Shown here one piece after another: positions 27,901-35,634 of a stretch of 64,000 nt of DNA; the stretch's first letter is position 1; the number at the start of each line of letters is the position of its first letter. The DNA lies in the NCBI GenBank assembly GCA_020832235.1, contig JAFIEZ010000003.1, positions 397,350 through 461,349 on the forward strand, given 5' to 3'. Source of the stretch: Bacteroidota bacterium. GTDB lineage: Bacteria; Bacteroidota; Rhodothermia; Balneolales; HLUCCA01. Position numbers and translations under genes: made by a program. The notes beneath the pieces are model-generated. The model saw only the letters and a list, made by a program, of their open reading frames with translations, searched no databases and had not been told where the DNA came from.

Positions 27901-28149
27901 AATTTCAAATTCGAGTTCCTGAACAATACGCACGGTACCATCAGGATCTACAAGGAATAGATCTTCAAATGAACTGCTGGTTGTATCAACGAGTGCCCCT
28001 TTGCCCCCAAGAAATTCGTAGGTGATATTCTTTAGTATGGGAATATTATTTTGCTGTTCCAGAGTAAAATCGGGAGCGGAAGGTCTTTCACATGCCACGA
28101 TGAAGACACCACCCATAATAATCCCCGCAGCAATTTTGCTGAGTTTCAT
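24979..28149 (-). CDS. Very large outer-membrane lipoprotein with repeated beta domains, unknown
   Basis: This 1056-residue protein has a clean lipoprotein signal (GGVFIVAC, Cys20). An acidic region (about 75-150: ELDDVIPEIEVD, ELDAEDADAQNAE) follows. A recurring pattern of the form (I/V)xSGxLxxxFxNxxxxxL appears near residues 191 (IESGAIRVVFRNELGFNI), 461 (VESGVLNITFTNDSNIPL) and 604 (ISSGILNFTSIINQIDLDL). A shorter form lies near the C-terminus (LISGKLNLLYNNGLPLDLD). This suggests tandem beta-sandwich modules. I do not recognise the family. Paired with a DUF5723 barrel, it may be the lipoprotein partner of that barrel at the cell surface; that is inference. Confidence 0.85.
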   Translation of the reverse strand: MKLSKIAAGIIMGGVFIVACERPSAPDFTLEQQNNIPILKNITYEFLGGKGALVDTTSSSFEDLFLVDPDGTVRIVQELEFEIGELDDVIPEIEVDPITIESAIGDIVIDDFSAEFESEIGVIELDAEDADAQNAEVGTFNAEFSGSGTADYQEVTGSNPDDVPSGTPLPAGESDDIIIELEAGDFQEAVIESGAIRVVFRNELGFNINTLTSELLSDGEQISQTSVVNEINHNDETILSFPFENGDELKVPLAFRVRIDWLEQNTQADAGSLVVREATDDNLIVSSATADIPEQVIEPSTPNIEINNPNFEFAILENSSDPNINKIRVSLVNQTQLPLTNNTFSGLPTLTLRNSDGEVLDSEQPFAVQGNVGATSLDPGETGVAEFDLSGAKLTKVLSYDINVGTTGGDRVTVNSTDFLIINAITTDLEISEVSSDIDPQSDILLQDEVDVEGDFVNAEVESGVLNITFTNDSNIPLVIDNLVFENSVAFRAKNTGRFFETGSEVGRISNLEIPPNSSVTESIDISGKGISNRMRYDGSASSPGTTTAVSISSSDIIRTGITGEVTLSSATAILDSQDFNTSGIIEIDDAEFRLTSPNHFVEISSGILNFTSIINQIDLDLDTLIISFPDIRRPGGNFSEADSLVISFIGDNRIQRRSANVTASQEISLAGHRIYAIGNELRYNVVARTEETRGKPDEERTVRSTDMLEANVQIQNLRVGRAFGEVSVKSVELTDGEGPLDLFNDNIVQITDIEDLKELSSRISNIRFFNPSLNLTYTSNIGVDAEIYAAILGVNESGEEVFLSGINDSPFTVVPTDTVAGFLSRGAVIPVENLIKFRIDAASVQGESVTRTLSFNSATTNVEDFLSSLPTSIRFVGKALVNPDGGEGFVVDPIDFSTTMGIDVPLNFATASNPGIARDTVEVDLSDLPSPDDDLRLISGKLNLLYNNGLPLDLDISMEFLDENFNLVTSAPLSDGPYRIAPASVDPATAFVTQTNRGVMTISLNESQLNELYRTRHMALRIQFQSTNGDPVKIRATDTFSIGLSAEFSNRLRVD

Positions 28150-28261
28150 AGTTTTTAGGCCTTTATAAGCTTTAGGTTATAATGCAGACAAGTTATTGAC
28201 GGTTTTCAACCTTATCACACCTGATTGGCTTAAACTAGCAATAAGTTTTCTAAATACTAAA

Positions 28262-28295
28262 AAAAAAGACAAAACCCTGATCGGGTTTTGTCTTT
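28262..28295 (-). terminator. Intrinsic terminator after tRNA-Ser
   Basis: The arms 28265-28277 and 28283-28295 are a perfect 13-bp inverted repeat with a 5-base loop. On the minus strand the stem runs into a T tract of eight or more bases. It lies 6 bp beyond the tRNA-Ser 3' end. Confidence 0.9.
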
Positions 28296-28301
28296 CGAAT
28301 G

Positions 28302-28389
28302 CGGAGAGGGAGGGATTCGAACCCTCGGTACCCTTTTGGGGTACACACGCTTTCCAGGCGAGCCCGTTCGACCGCTCCGGCACCTCTCC
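28302..28389 (-). tRNA. tRNA-Ser (anticodon GGA)
   Basis: This 88-base gene on the minus strand folds into a class II tRNA with a long variable arm (stem built on GTACCC/GGGTAC). The acceptor stem is GGAGAGG paired with CCTCTCC, with discriminator G. The anticodon loop CTGGAAA gives GGA, reading UCC/UCU. CCA is not encoded. A T-rich TATATTTT sits about 20 bases upstream as a possible promoter element. Confidence 0.97.
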
Positions 28390-28463
28390 TACTGTTAAGC
28401 GGACGAAAATATACACCTAAAATCTTCGCATATCAATCTATTTTAAAGATAAATAGAGCGATT

Positions 28464-29132
28464 TCATCTGCCGAATGTAAACAGATGGGTGCTGATTGAT
28501 CGCACAGGTGTACCATTGTTTTCAGCCGGTCGAAAACGCCATTGTACAGCGGCTTCTAATGTAGCTTCTACTATATCTTGTTGACTTTCCTGAGTCGTTT
28601 TAAACTGTTGAAGACGCGAATCGAACTGTTGTATTTCATTAACAAAAACATCTTCAATAGCTCCGTTTACATCTATAATAAAGCTCACATAAACCCTATA
28701 TCGTTGACCTTCCTGAATCACTCGAGGTGGCGTAACAGGCTCTACAATTCGAAATACTCTTGCGGTTCGTTGGGGTGTAGCTGAAATATCTGAGTTTTCG
28801 GCATTTCCCCGTGGAAGTGGCAGTACCTCTCCTACTTCAAGCGAAATATCCACCAGTAATTCCACGTCGGGTTCTATGATTTCAGTAGTAGTATACTCAA
28901 TGTTCAATCGTATACGAGGTCTTGGGGGAATAGCAGCCGTTGCCTCTTGCCTTGTGATATCAATAAGTGTAATCTGGTGTTCATCGTTTATATTAAAATC
29001 ACTTATCTCGTGATTATACGTCCATTCTGTTGGGAAAAAGCGAAATAAAATAGAGAAGGCGAGAAGGATAATCGCCAGACTGTAGTTGACTCTATTGTTA
29101 TATGGGATATTCTCGGGGTACGATTTTTTCAT
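28464..29132 (-). CDS. TonB-family protein (C-terminal TonB domain)
   Basis: From the ATG at 29132 the protein is 222 residues. A short basic N-terminus is followed by one membrane helix (NYSLAIILLAFSILFRFFP), a periplasmic linker with PPRPRIRL, and a C-terminal TonB-like fold (YRVYVSFIIDVNGAIEDVFV ... LEAAVQWRFRPAENNGTPV). TonB proteins transmit proton-motive force from ExbBD to outer-membrane receptors, but in Bacteroidota many single TonB-domain proteins have other envelope roles. No exbB/exbD are near. An upstream ATG at 29153 would add seven residues. It is the last gene of a minus run from plsC. Confidence 0.88.
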   Translation of the reverse strand: MKKSYPENIPYNNRVNYSLAIILLAFSILFRFFPTEWTYNHEISDFNINDEHQITLIDITRQEATAAIPPRPRIRLNIEYTTTEIIEPDVELLVDISLEVGEVLPLPRGNAENSDISATPQRTARVFRIVEPVTPPRVIQEGQRYRVYVSFIIDVNGAIEDVFVNEIQQFDSRLQQFKTTQESQQDIVEATLEAAVQWRFRPAENNGTPVRSISTHLFTFGR

Positions 29133-29165
29133 AACAGACCATGACGATGGCAACGCTTATGGCTA

Positions 29166-29891
29166 TCAACGGCTGGTCATATTATTTAATTCCAATGCCA
29201 TATCGTTATAGATTGCATCACGCATAGCATTTGCATCCTCAAAATCATCTGGGTGGTATGATTTCATCAGGGTCACAGACATTGCCCCTGTAGCACTGCT
29301 TTTCCAGGTGTCTGGCTTCATGATGCTGCGGGTCCCTGAAATCAATACGGGCTGTACAGGTACCCCGGAATCCTTACTTAGAATAAAAGCACCACTCTTG
29401 AATTTCAACAACTCACCGGTTCTGGAACGGGTACCTTCAGGGAACAGCATAACCGGAATGCCTTGGTTGATATATGGTTTTAACTTATCGAGAGCCTTCA
29501 AGGCAGCAGCTGTTCCTCTTTTTACACTGATGTGCCCAGACATACGCATGAACCAACCCAGTATTGGGATTTTGAATAGCCCGTCTTTTGAAACCCATTT
29601 CATCTGCCAGGGAAGCAGTGCGAGCAATGGCATATCGAGAAAACTTTGATGGTTAGCGATAAATATCATCGGTTTCCCTGGCTCATAGCGCTCAATTCCA
29701 TTCATTTTTACCTTCCAGAATGGATTAAACCAAAGAAAAGACCTTCCAACTAGCATAAACAGCCAGTTTGCGCAGATTCTGTTCTTATCGAAAGGGTACG
29801 TTAGCAGATACACGAGGAAGGTAATTGGCAAGAACACCAAGAACATTAAAACGTAACCCAACCAGACGAAAATACTGATGATTATTCCCAT
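29166..29891 (-). CDS. plsC: 1-acyl-sn-glycerol-3-phosphate acyltransferase (PlsC-type)
   Basis: The 241-residue protein has one or two N-terminal membrane helices and the acyltransferase motifs NHQSFLD (80-86, the HX4D catalytic pair) and FPEGTRSRTGE, plus VPVQPVLISGT. It adds the second acyl chain to lysophosphatidic acid to make phosphatidic acid at the inner membrane. It starts 2 bp after murQ. Ornithine-lipid or other lyso-lipid acyltransferases of the same family cannot be excluded. Confidence 0.92.
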   Translation of the reverse strand: MGIIISIFVWLGYVLMFLVFLPITFLVYLLTYPFDKNRICANWLFMLVGRSFLWFNPFWKVKMNGIERYEPGKPMIFIANHQSFLDMPLLALLPWQMKWVSKDGLFKIPILGWFMRMSGHISVKRGTAAALKALDKLKPYINQGIPVMLFPEGTRSRTGELLKFKSGAFILSKDSGVPVQPVLISGTRSIMKPDTWKSSATGAMSVTLMKSYHPDDFEDANAMRDAIYNDMALELNNMTSR

Positions 29892-29893
29892 AA

Positions 29894-30826
29894 TTATTTT
29901 TCGATAGACTCCAGTGCGGCTCTTATAAAGCCATCATGCTCTTTAAGCAATTCATGGGCATTATCTTTTGATAGTGAACCCAATTCCATTACGATGGCGG
30001 TTTTTACATGATTGTCTGCTTTTGATAGTAATGTTGCGGCCTCATCATAGCTTAGCTTGGTAAACATCATGATAATTCTTCTTGCTCGCTCAACTAGTTT
30101 CTTGTTGGTCAATTTTAGATCAACCATCACATTTTCATAAACTTTTCCAAGTCGAATCATGGCTCCCGTAGTGAGCATATTACACACCATCTTTTGGGCT
30201 GTAGCAGATTTCATACGGGTAGAGCCCATAATCACCTCCTGACCTACTGGTATGTCAATCATGATATCAATGGTGTTATCATGTTTTACTCTGCCAGCAG
30301 TAACACAGCAAACCATAATAGTACTGGCACCTACCTCTTTAGCTTTTTTAATGGCACCTAGCACATATGGTGTTCTTCCGCTTGCGGCAAGCCCACATAA
30401 CACATCGTTCGGGCCAATATTTACCCCTTCAACATCTCTGGAACCTGCTTCCGGGCTATCTTCAGCCCCTTCCTGAGCAACAAACATTGCATCATTGCCG
30501 CCTGCCATCAAACCGATAACCTGATCTGGACTCGTACCAAACGTTGGTGGACACTCAGCAGCATCCAGTACACCAAGTCTTCCACTTGTTCCGGCGCCTG
30601 AATAAATCAGTCTTCCTCCACTTAAGAATGCATCTTTAATAATTTCAATTGCGTTTCCAATTTCTGGTAATCGTGTTTTTACGTATTCTGCTACCATCTG
30701 ATCTTGATCATTGATAAGCGAGGCTATCTCGGAGGAAGTCGCAAGATCTATATGCATAGTTGCAGGGTTGCGCTGTTCGGTCTCCAACGCTTTGAGTTCG
30801 TCAAATAAAGCTTGATTGGTATTCAT
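29894..30826 (-). CDS. murQ: N-acetylmuramic acid 6-phosphate etherase
   Basis: From the ATG at 30826 the protein is 310 residues, the usual MurQ length. The SIS domain shows GGRLIYSGAGTSGRLGVLDAAECPPTFG, and EGAEDSPEAG follows with the catalytic glutamate region. MurQ splits MurNAc-6-P into GlcNAc-6-P and D-lactate during cell-wall recycling. An upstream start at 30871 would overlap the biotin carboxylase and adds a non-homologous tail. No anmK or phosphotransferase partner is adjacent; it lies between the biotin carboxylase and plsC. Confidence 0.96.
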   Translation of the reverse strand: MNTNQALFDELKALETEQRNPATMHIDLATSSEIASLINDQDQMVAEYVKTRLPEIGNAIEIIKDAFLSGGRLIYSGAGTSGRLGVLDAAECPPTFGTSPDQVIGLMAGGNDAMFVAQEGAEDSPEAGSRDVEGVNIGPNDVLCGLAASGRTPYVLGAIKKAKEVGASTIMVCCVTAGRVKHDNTIDIMIDIPVGQEVIMGSTRMKSATAQKMVCNMLTTGAMIRLGKVYENVMVDLKLTNKKLVERARRIIMMFTKLSYDEAATLLSKADNHVKTAIVMELGSLSKDNAHELLKEHDGFIRAALESIEK

Positions 30827-30846
30827 TTTGTAGATGTCTAAACGTT

Positions 30847-32343
30847 TTATGGCCGGCGGTTTGACCACCATGTTGATGATGTATTAGAATTTGTGCTGTT
30901 TTCTGAGGCTATATTGGTAGCTCTTGTGTCTACCAGACTCAAAACAGCAGCAATGTCGCAAATGTGATTATAATCTATATTATCGGTAATAAGGTGAGGT
31001 TCAAAATGATCTTTAACAAAGTGCGTGTCGTACAAACCATTCACAAAAGACGGATGTCTCATAACAAAATTGCAAAATGGTATCGTAGTGCGAAGTCCAG
31101 ATAGTTGATATTCATTCAAAGCGGCCTTCATCCTTTCTATTGCTTTTTCTCTGCTTTTTGCATGAGTAATGAGTTTCGCCATCAAGGGATCGTAGTTTAT
31201 CGTAATCGTTTGCCCTTGTCTCACCCCAGAGTCTACTCTCACGCCTGGACCAGACGGTAAGTTTTGGCGATGTATAGTACCAGTGGAGGGCAAGAAGTTT
31301 TCTTCAGGGTCTTCAGCACAGATACGACATTCAATAGCATGTCCCTCTATTTGAATATCATTTTGATTAAATGATAACTTTTCACCGCGAGCTACACGCA
31401 ATTGCCATTCCACTAAATCGTAACCCGTTATCATTTCGGTTACCGGGTGTTCTACCTGAAGACGAGTATTCATCTCCAGAAAATAGAAGTTCTTATGTCT
31501 GTCGGCAAGAAACTCAACGGTTCCGGCACCCACATAATTACAAGATCGTGCAACTTCAACAGCGGTGGCCGTGATATTCGTACGCATGTTATCATCTAGA
31601 AAAGGTGAAGGGGCTTCTTCCACTACTTTTTGATGTCTACGTTGAATGGAGCATTCTCTGTCGAAAAGATGGACAACGTTGCCATGTTCATCAGCCAGAA
31701 TTTGAACTTCTATATGGCGGGGCTCTTCGAGGTATTTTTCAATATATACTCTTTCATCTCCAAAAGCATTTTTCGCCTCCGATTGAGCTGCAACCACGGC
31801 ATCACGAATTTTTTCAGCAGAACTAACGATACGCATTCCTTTACCGCCACCGCCAGCTGCCGCTTTAATTAGAACAGGATAACCGATTTGCGTTGCTGTT
31901 TTTTCCGCTTCGGTAACAGAGGATAGCGCGGTAGTTGTTCCTGGTGGCAGTGGAACTCCTGTTTTTTCCATCAATTTACGCGCTTCCGTTTTATCGCCCA
32001 TCACTCGTATGGAATCAACTGGTGGCCCGATAAATATCACGTCATTATCTTTGCAAAATTGAGCAAATACGGCATTTTCACTTAAGAAGCCGTAGCCCGG
32101 ATGAAGTGCATCAGCGCCGCTTTTTCTGCATGCATCAAGCAGCTTTTCCATGTTTAGATAACTTTCGGATGACGTTACTCCTCCAAGCGGTATTGCAATG
32201 TCTGCCAAAAGTACATGGGGTGCCGTTTTATCAGGTTCTGAGTAAACAGCTACCGTTTTAATACCTAAGGATTTACAGGTGCGAATTATTCGCACGGCTA
32301 TCTCGCCCCTGTTGGCAATTAAAACAGTCTGGATATTTCGCAT
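30847..32343 (-). CDS. Biotin carboxylase subunit of an acyl-CoA or pyruvate-type carboxylase (second copy)
   Basis: This 498-residue biotin carboxylase has [16 protein letters not shown], the ATP-grasp loop KAAAGGGGKGMR and [15 protein letters not shown]. It lacks the C-terminal BT and biotinyl domains of full-length PCC/MCC alpha subunits and ends in a low-complexity Asn/Ser-rich tail (NSTNSNTSS). It differs from the accC at 13183. Such subunits work with separate biotin carrier and carboxyltransferase proteins on propionyl-, methylcrotonyl- or geranyl-CoA. Neither partner is adjacent (murQ follows after 20 bp), so the substrate cannot be assigned. Confidence 0.88.
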   Translation of the reverse strand: MRNIQTVLIANRGEIAVRIIRTCKSLGIKTVAVYSEPDKTAPHVLLADIAIPLGGVTSSESYLNMEKLLDACRKSGADALHPGYGFLSENAVFAQFCKDNDVIFIGPPVDSIRVMGDKTEARKLMEKTGVPLPPGTTTALSSVTEAEKTATQIGYPVLIKAAAGGGGKGMRIVSSAEKIRDAVVAAQSEAKNAFGDERVYIEKYLEEPRHIEVQILADEHGNVVHLFDRECSIQRRHQKVVEEAPSPFLDDNMRTNITATAVEVARSCNYVGAGTVEFLADRHKNFYFLEMNTRLQVEHPVTEMITGYDLVEWQLRVARGEKLSFNQNDIQIEGHAIECRICAEDPEENFLPSTGTIHRQNLPSGPGVRVDSGVRQGQTITINYDPLMAKLITHAKSREKAIERMKAALNEYQLSGLRTTIPFCNFVMRHPSFVNGLYDTHFVKDHFEPHLITDNIDYNHICDIAAVLSLVDTRATNIASENSTNSNTSSTWWSNRRP

Positions 32344-32366
32344 GAATCCTCTTCGATTGGTTCATG

Positions 32367-32401
32367 CAAAGATAAGAAAGATGAAGATTTAAATCTTACA
32401 A
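32367..32401 (-). promoter_or_regulatory. Predicted promoter of the biotin carboxylase-murQ-plsC run
   Basis: On the minus strand TATCTTTG (32374 to 32367) matches TAnnTTTG exactly, and a TTG lies 24 bases upstream (32401-32399), at the end of the crtB-like coding region. The start codon is 23 bases downstream. Spacing to the TTG is slightly long, so the -33 part is weak. Confidence 0.5.
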
Positions 32402-33397
32402 CATTGCACTAACCCATGCACGTGGGAGAATAGCCAGCTTCTGCGCGGCTGTTAAATGAGCCCGCTTGTCGTAAACCTCAAATCTGTTTTGTTCAATTCT
32501 ATCAAGTATTCTACTGTAATTATGCCTTGCAAGATAAACTGGAAGCCTCGAATCTTGGTTGAGCATCTCGATACCTTCATCAGCCCGATTATAATAATCG
32601 CGGGCACGGTTAATCTGAAAAGTCATAAGGGCTGTGAAACGCTCATCTTTAACACGGTTAAAAAGGTCATTTTCAGACAGGTTGAACGCTCTTAAATCCT
32701 CGGAGGGTATGTAAATACGATCTCTGCGAAGGTCTTCACCTATGTCGCGTAGTATATTTGTTAGCTGCATAGCAATACCTAAATCTATTGCTCTGGGTAT
32801 AGCTTCTTCATCCGTGTATCCAAAAACTTCACTTGTCATTAGCCCAACTACAGAAGCAACCTTGTAACTGTAATTCCAAAGCTCATCAAAGTTGCTGTAT
32901 CTATTTTTTGTCAAATCCATGCAAACCCCTTCCATTAATTCCATTGGATACTTCCTTGGAATATGGAATGTTCTTAAAGTGTCGGCAAATGCAATGAGAA
33001 TGGGATTGTCGGCCTGACCAGTATCATATGCCCGGTTGAGTTTAAACTGCCATTCATCCAGCAATTCTTTTAATCTTGAAGGGTTTACCTTTTCTTGTTG
33101 TATCAGATCGTTGGTCTCATCAACCAAATCGTCTACGTATCGACATAAGGCATAAATTGCGAAAATACTACGTTGTTTGTGGTTTGGCAGAAATCGCGTA
33201 GCCATGTAGAAGGTCTTGGCGTGTGTTTGCGTAATAAATCTGCAATGAGCGTAAGCCTCACGCAACTCCTGAGACTGCAATTCATCAATAACTCCTCTGT
33301 GAAAGGCAGTTCTCTCGTATACCGGTTTTACCAATAGATAAGGATATCGCAAAAATCCTGCGGTAGAAAAATAAGATTGATTGCTTTTGGTGCTCAT
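32396..33397 (-). CDS. Phytoene/squalene synthase family protein
   Basis: With the ATG at 33397 the protein is 333 residues. It has both aspartate-rich motifs of head-to-head prenyl synthases: DDLVD (89-93) and DIGED in LTNILRDIGEDLRRDRIYIP. These condense two GGPP (phytoene) or two FPP (squalene) molecules. CrtB (phytoene) is the more likely activity in this lineage, where carotenoids are common, but no crtI or other carotenoid gene is adjacent. An upstream start at 33457 adds a 20-residue tail without homology. It is divergent from a LacI-type regulator. Confidence 0.88.
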   Translation of the reverse strand: MSTKSNQSYFSTAGFLRYPYLLVKPVYERTAFHRGVIDELQSQELREAYAHCRFITQTHAKTFYMATRFLPNHKQRSIFAIYALCRYVDDLVDETNDLIQQEKVNPSRLKELLDEWQFKLNRAYDTGQADNPILIAFADTLRTFHIPRKYPMELMEGVCMDLTKNRYSNFDELWNYSYKVASVVGLMTSEVFGYTDEEAIPRAIDLGIAMQLTNILRDIGEDLRRDRIYIPSEDLRAFNLSENDLFNRVKDERFTALMTFQINRARDYYNRADEGIEMLNQDSRLPVYLARHNYSRILDRIEQNRFEVYDKRAHLTAAQKLAILPRAWVSAML

Positions 33398-33653
33398 ATT
33401 ACATTTAATTATTAAAATGCTCAATTCGTTCCATAGGTTGAAGCGGTTGTGATACAACAGAAAGGGTGCATTTCCTTTAGTATAATAACTCTATTTGCGA
33501 ACGGCTTAATATTAATTTCGTTATTCTAATAGTCTATTTAAATAAATTTAACATCTTAGAAAAGAAGCACCTATTTAAAGATTAAAATCTACTATATTTA
33601 CTACTGATGTGGCGCAAAAAAATATATGAACACGATTTACTCTAATCAATGCT

Positions 33654-34667
33654 ATGGCCAAAAAGACAACAATCTATGATGTTGCTAAAAAAGCAGGCGT
33701 CGCAATTTCTACAGTCTCTCGAGTTTTAAATCAGTCTCCATATGTTTCAGAAGGCACCAAGTCGCGGGTAGAGAAAGCCATAAAAGAGCTTGATTTTTAT
33801 CCTCAGGCAAACGCTCGGAAACTCGCACGTAAAGAAGCTCAGGTCATTGCTGTTGCTGTACCTACATTCACTACGCCTTTCTTTAATGAAGTTCTAAAAG
33901 GGGTAAAAGACGAAATTAAGTACCTTGACTTAGACTTTATTATTTTCAATACAGGGTCTGATAATCCCGAGGCAAATTTCATGAAATTCCTTGAAAAGGG
34001 AATTCCTGACGCGCTAATTATTTTCTCTATTGAGATTACAGAACCCATTCATTCGCGACTAAAAGATATACCCATACCCGTTGTCTTGGTTGGTTCAAAC
34101 CATATGGATTATGACCATATTTATTGGGATAACTATAAAGGTGGGTTTGTTGCAGCTCAACACCTTATTGAGCAAGGATATACCAAAATTGGCATGATTC
34201 GCCCCCATAGCAGATCATCTATATCAGATCAACGTGAGCGCGGGTTCAGGGATGCCCTCAAAGAGTTTGGTATTCCTATGGACGAAGATTTTCTGGTTAG
34301 TGGTATAACCCGAAAACATGCGGGTTTTAGCGAAGAGGCGGGTGCTGAGGCTATAAATATCTTGTTTAGCAGAAATAAAATGCCCGAAGCACTGTTTTGT
34401 TCGAATGATGCTCAGGCACTTGGAGCCATACATGCCTTGAATTCACGAGGCTTACGTGTTCCGGATGATATTGCGGTAATGGGATACGATAATATCAAGA
34501 TTTCCAAGTATCTTGATTTAACTACTGTAGATCAGAAAATGTATGAGGTTGGTAAGTCTGCGACACAACGATTGGCATACAGAATAAAGAATGCTGTAAC
34601 TGAGCGGTGGCATACTTTAATTCAGCCCGAACTTATTGTGCGACCATCTACAAAAAAGCCAAAATAG
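33654..34667 (+). CDS. LacI-family transcriptional regulator
   Basis: The 337-residue protein has the LacI helix-turn-helix and hinge at the N-terminus (TIYDVAKKAGVAISTVSRVLN, residues 5-25; hinge around 45-60), then a periplasmic-binding-protein-like effector domain (VIAVAVPTFTTPFFNEVLKG, VMGYDNIKISKYLDLTTVDQ). It should bind an operator as a dimer and respond to a sugar, nucleotide or similar ligand. No sugar operon is adjacent; it lies 7 bp before purC and diverges from the phytoene-synthase gene. A 5-3-5 inverted repeat at 33446-33458 in the divergent gap might be an operator, but LacI sites normally have even symmetry. Confidence 0.93.
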   Translation: MAKKTTIYDVAKKAGVAISTVSRVLNQSPYVSEGTKSRVEKAIKELDFYPQANARKLARKEAQVIAVAVPTFTTPFFNEVLKGVKDEIKYLDLDFIIFNTGSDNPEANFMKFLEKGIPDALIIFSIEITEPIHSRLKDIPIPVVLVGSNHMDYDHIYWDNYKGGFVAAQHLIEQGYTKIGMIRPHSRSSISDQRERGFRDALKEFGIPMDEDFLVSGITRKHAGFSEEAGAEAINILFSRNKMPEALFCSNDAQALGAIHALNSRGLRVPDDIAVMGYDNIKISKYLDLTTVDQKMYEVGKSATQRLAYRIKNAVTERWHTLIQPELIVRPSTKKPK

Positions 34668-34674
34668 TTACGTA

Positions 34675-35634
34675 ATGGATCTTGAACGTGCTCTCAACGG
34701 TTGCATTGGGAAAACCTGTGTAGCAGAACTACCGGAACCTTATCGCGGAAAAGTACGAGATGTTTACAGGCTACCTGGCAATTTACTTGCCATTGTCTCT
34801 ACCGATCGAATATCGGCATTCGATCATATCCTCAGACAACTAATTCCCTATAAGGGGCAAATTTTAAATACCCTTGCCGGATTTTTCTTTGAACGTGTTG
34901 AAGACATTGTAGAAACCCATATTGTTGATATTCCTCATCCCAATGTTACCATTGCACGATCTTGCAATCCTCTACCTGTTGAAGTCGTTGTAAGAGGCTA
35001 CCTCACCGGACACGCATGGAGGACATATAGCCAGGGACTAAGAGAACTTTGCGGAGTTGAATTACCTGAGGGTCTCAGGGAAAATGAGAAGTTTAGGCAA
35101 CCTATTCTGACACCAGCCACCAAAGCTACCGAAGGTCATGATGAAGATATATCTGAAATCGACATTCTTCGTAATAAACTCGTAAAGCCAGACGTGTGGG
35201 AAGAAGTTCGAGAACTTGCATTCAGTTTGTTCGCCCGCGGTACCGAAATCGCCGAAGAAAAAGGACTTATACTGGTCGATACAAAATATGAGTTTGGCCT
35301 ACATAACGGAAAAGTTGTGCTGATTGATGAGGTTCATACCCCAGATTCATCTCGTTATTTCTACTCTGAATCGTACGATTCTCTGTTCCAAAAGGAACTT
35401 CCTCAAAAACAATTATCTAAGGAATTTATTCGTGAGTGGCTCATGAGTAGAGGGTTTCAAGGAAAAATAGGGCAACAAATTCCTGATATGACCGATGATT
35501 TCAGAATAGAAACATACCAGAGATATGAAGAGCTATTTTCACGGTTAACCGGATTCCCCTTCTCTCCTACGGATACCTTCAATTTTAATGATCAGTTACC
35601 TGAAATTATTAGCCCCTGGAGATTTGCAAATTAA
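34675..35634 (+). CDS. purC: Phosphoribosylaminoimidazole-succinocarboxamide synthase
   Basis: From the ATG at 34675 the protein is 319 residues. The SAICAR-synthetase blocks YRGKVRDVYRL, STDRISAFDHIL, VVVRGYLTGHAW and ILTPATKATEGHDEDIS are all present. It joins aspartate to CAIR in de novo purine synthesis. An upstream start would overlap the LacI gene. The 7-bp gap to the LacI gene suggests read-through from it. Its stop overlaps the opposite queE end by 4 bp. Confidence 0.97.
   Translation: MDLERALNGCIGKTCVAELPEPYRGKVRDVYRLPGNLLAIVSTDRISAFDHILRQLIPYKGQILNTLAGFFFERVEDIVETHIVDIPHPNVTIARSCNPLPVEVVVRGYLTGHAWRTYSQGLRELCGVELPEGLRENEKFRQPILTPATKATEGHDEDISEIDILRNKLVKPDVWEEVRELAFSLFARGTEIAEEKGLILVDTKYEFGLHNGKVVLIDEVHTPDSSRYFYSESYDSLFQKELPQKQLSKEFIREWLMSRGFQGKIGQQIPDMTDDFRIETYQRYEELFSRLTGFPFSPTDTFNFNDQLPEIISPWRFAN

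Noticed and set aside
28177-28499. Several open frames of 60-80 codons on both strands across the tRNA-Ser
   Set aside because: They are read-through of the tRNA gene itself; peptides such as EREGFEPSVPFWG are well-known false proteins from tRNA-Ser regions.
33446-33458. GTTGT-n3-ACAAC as a LacI operator
   Set aside because: Odd spacer; LacI-family sites usually have an even centre with CG. Kept only as a remark.
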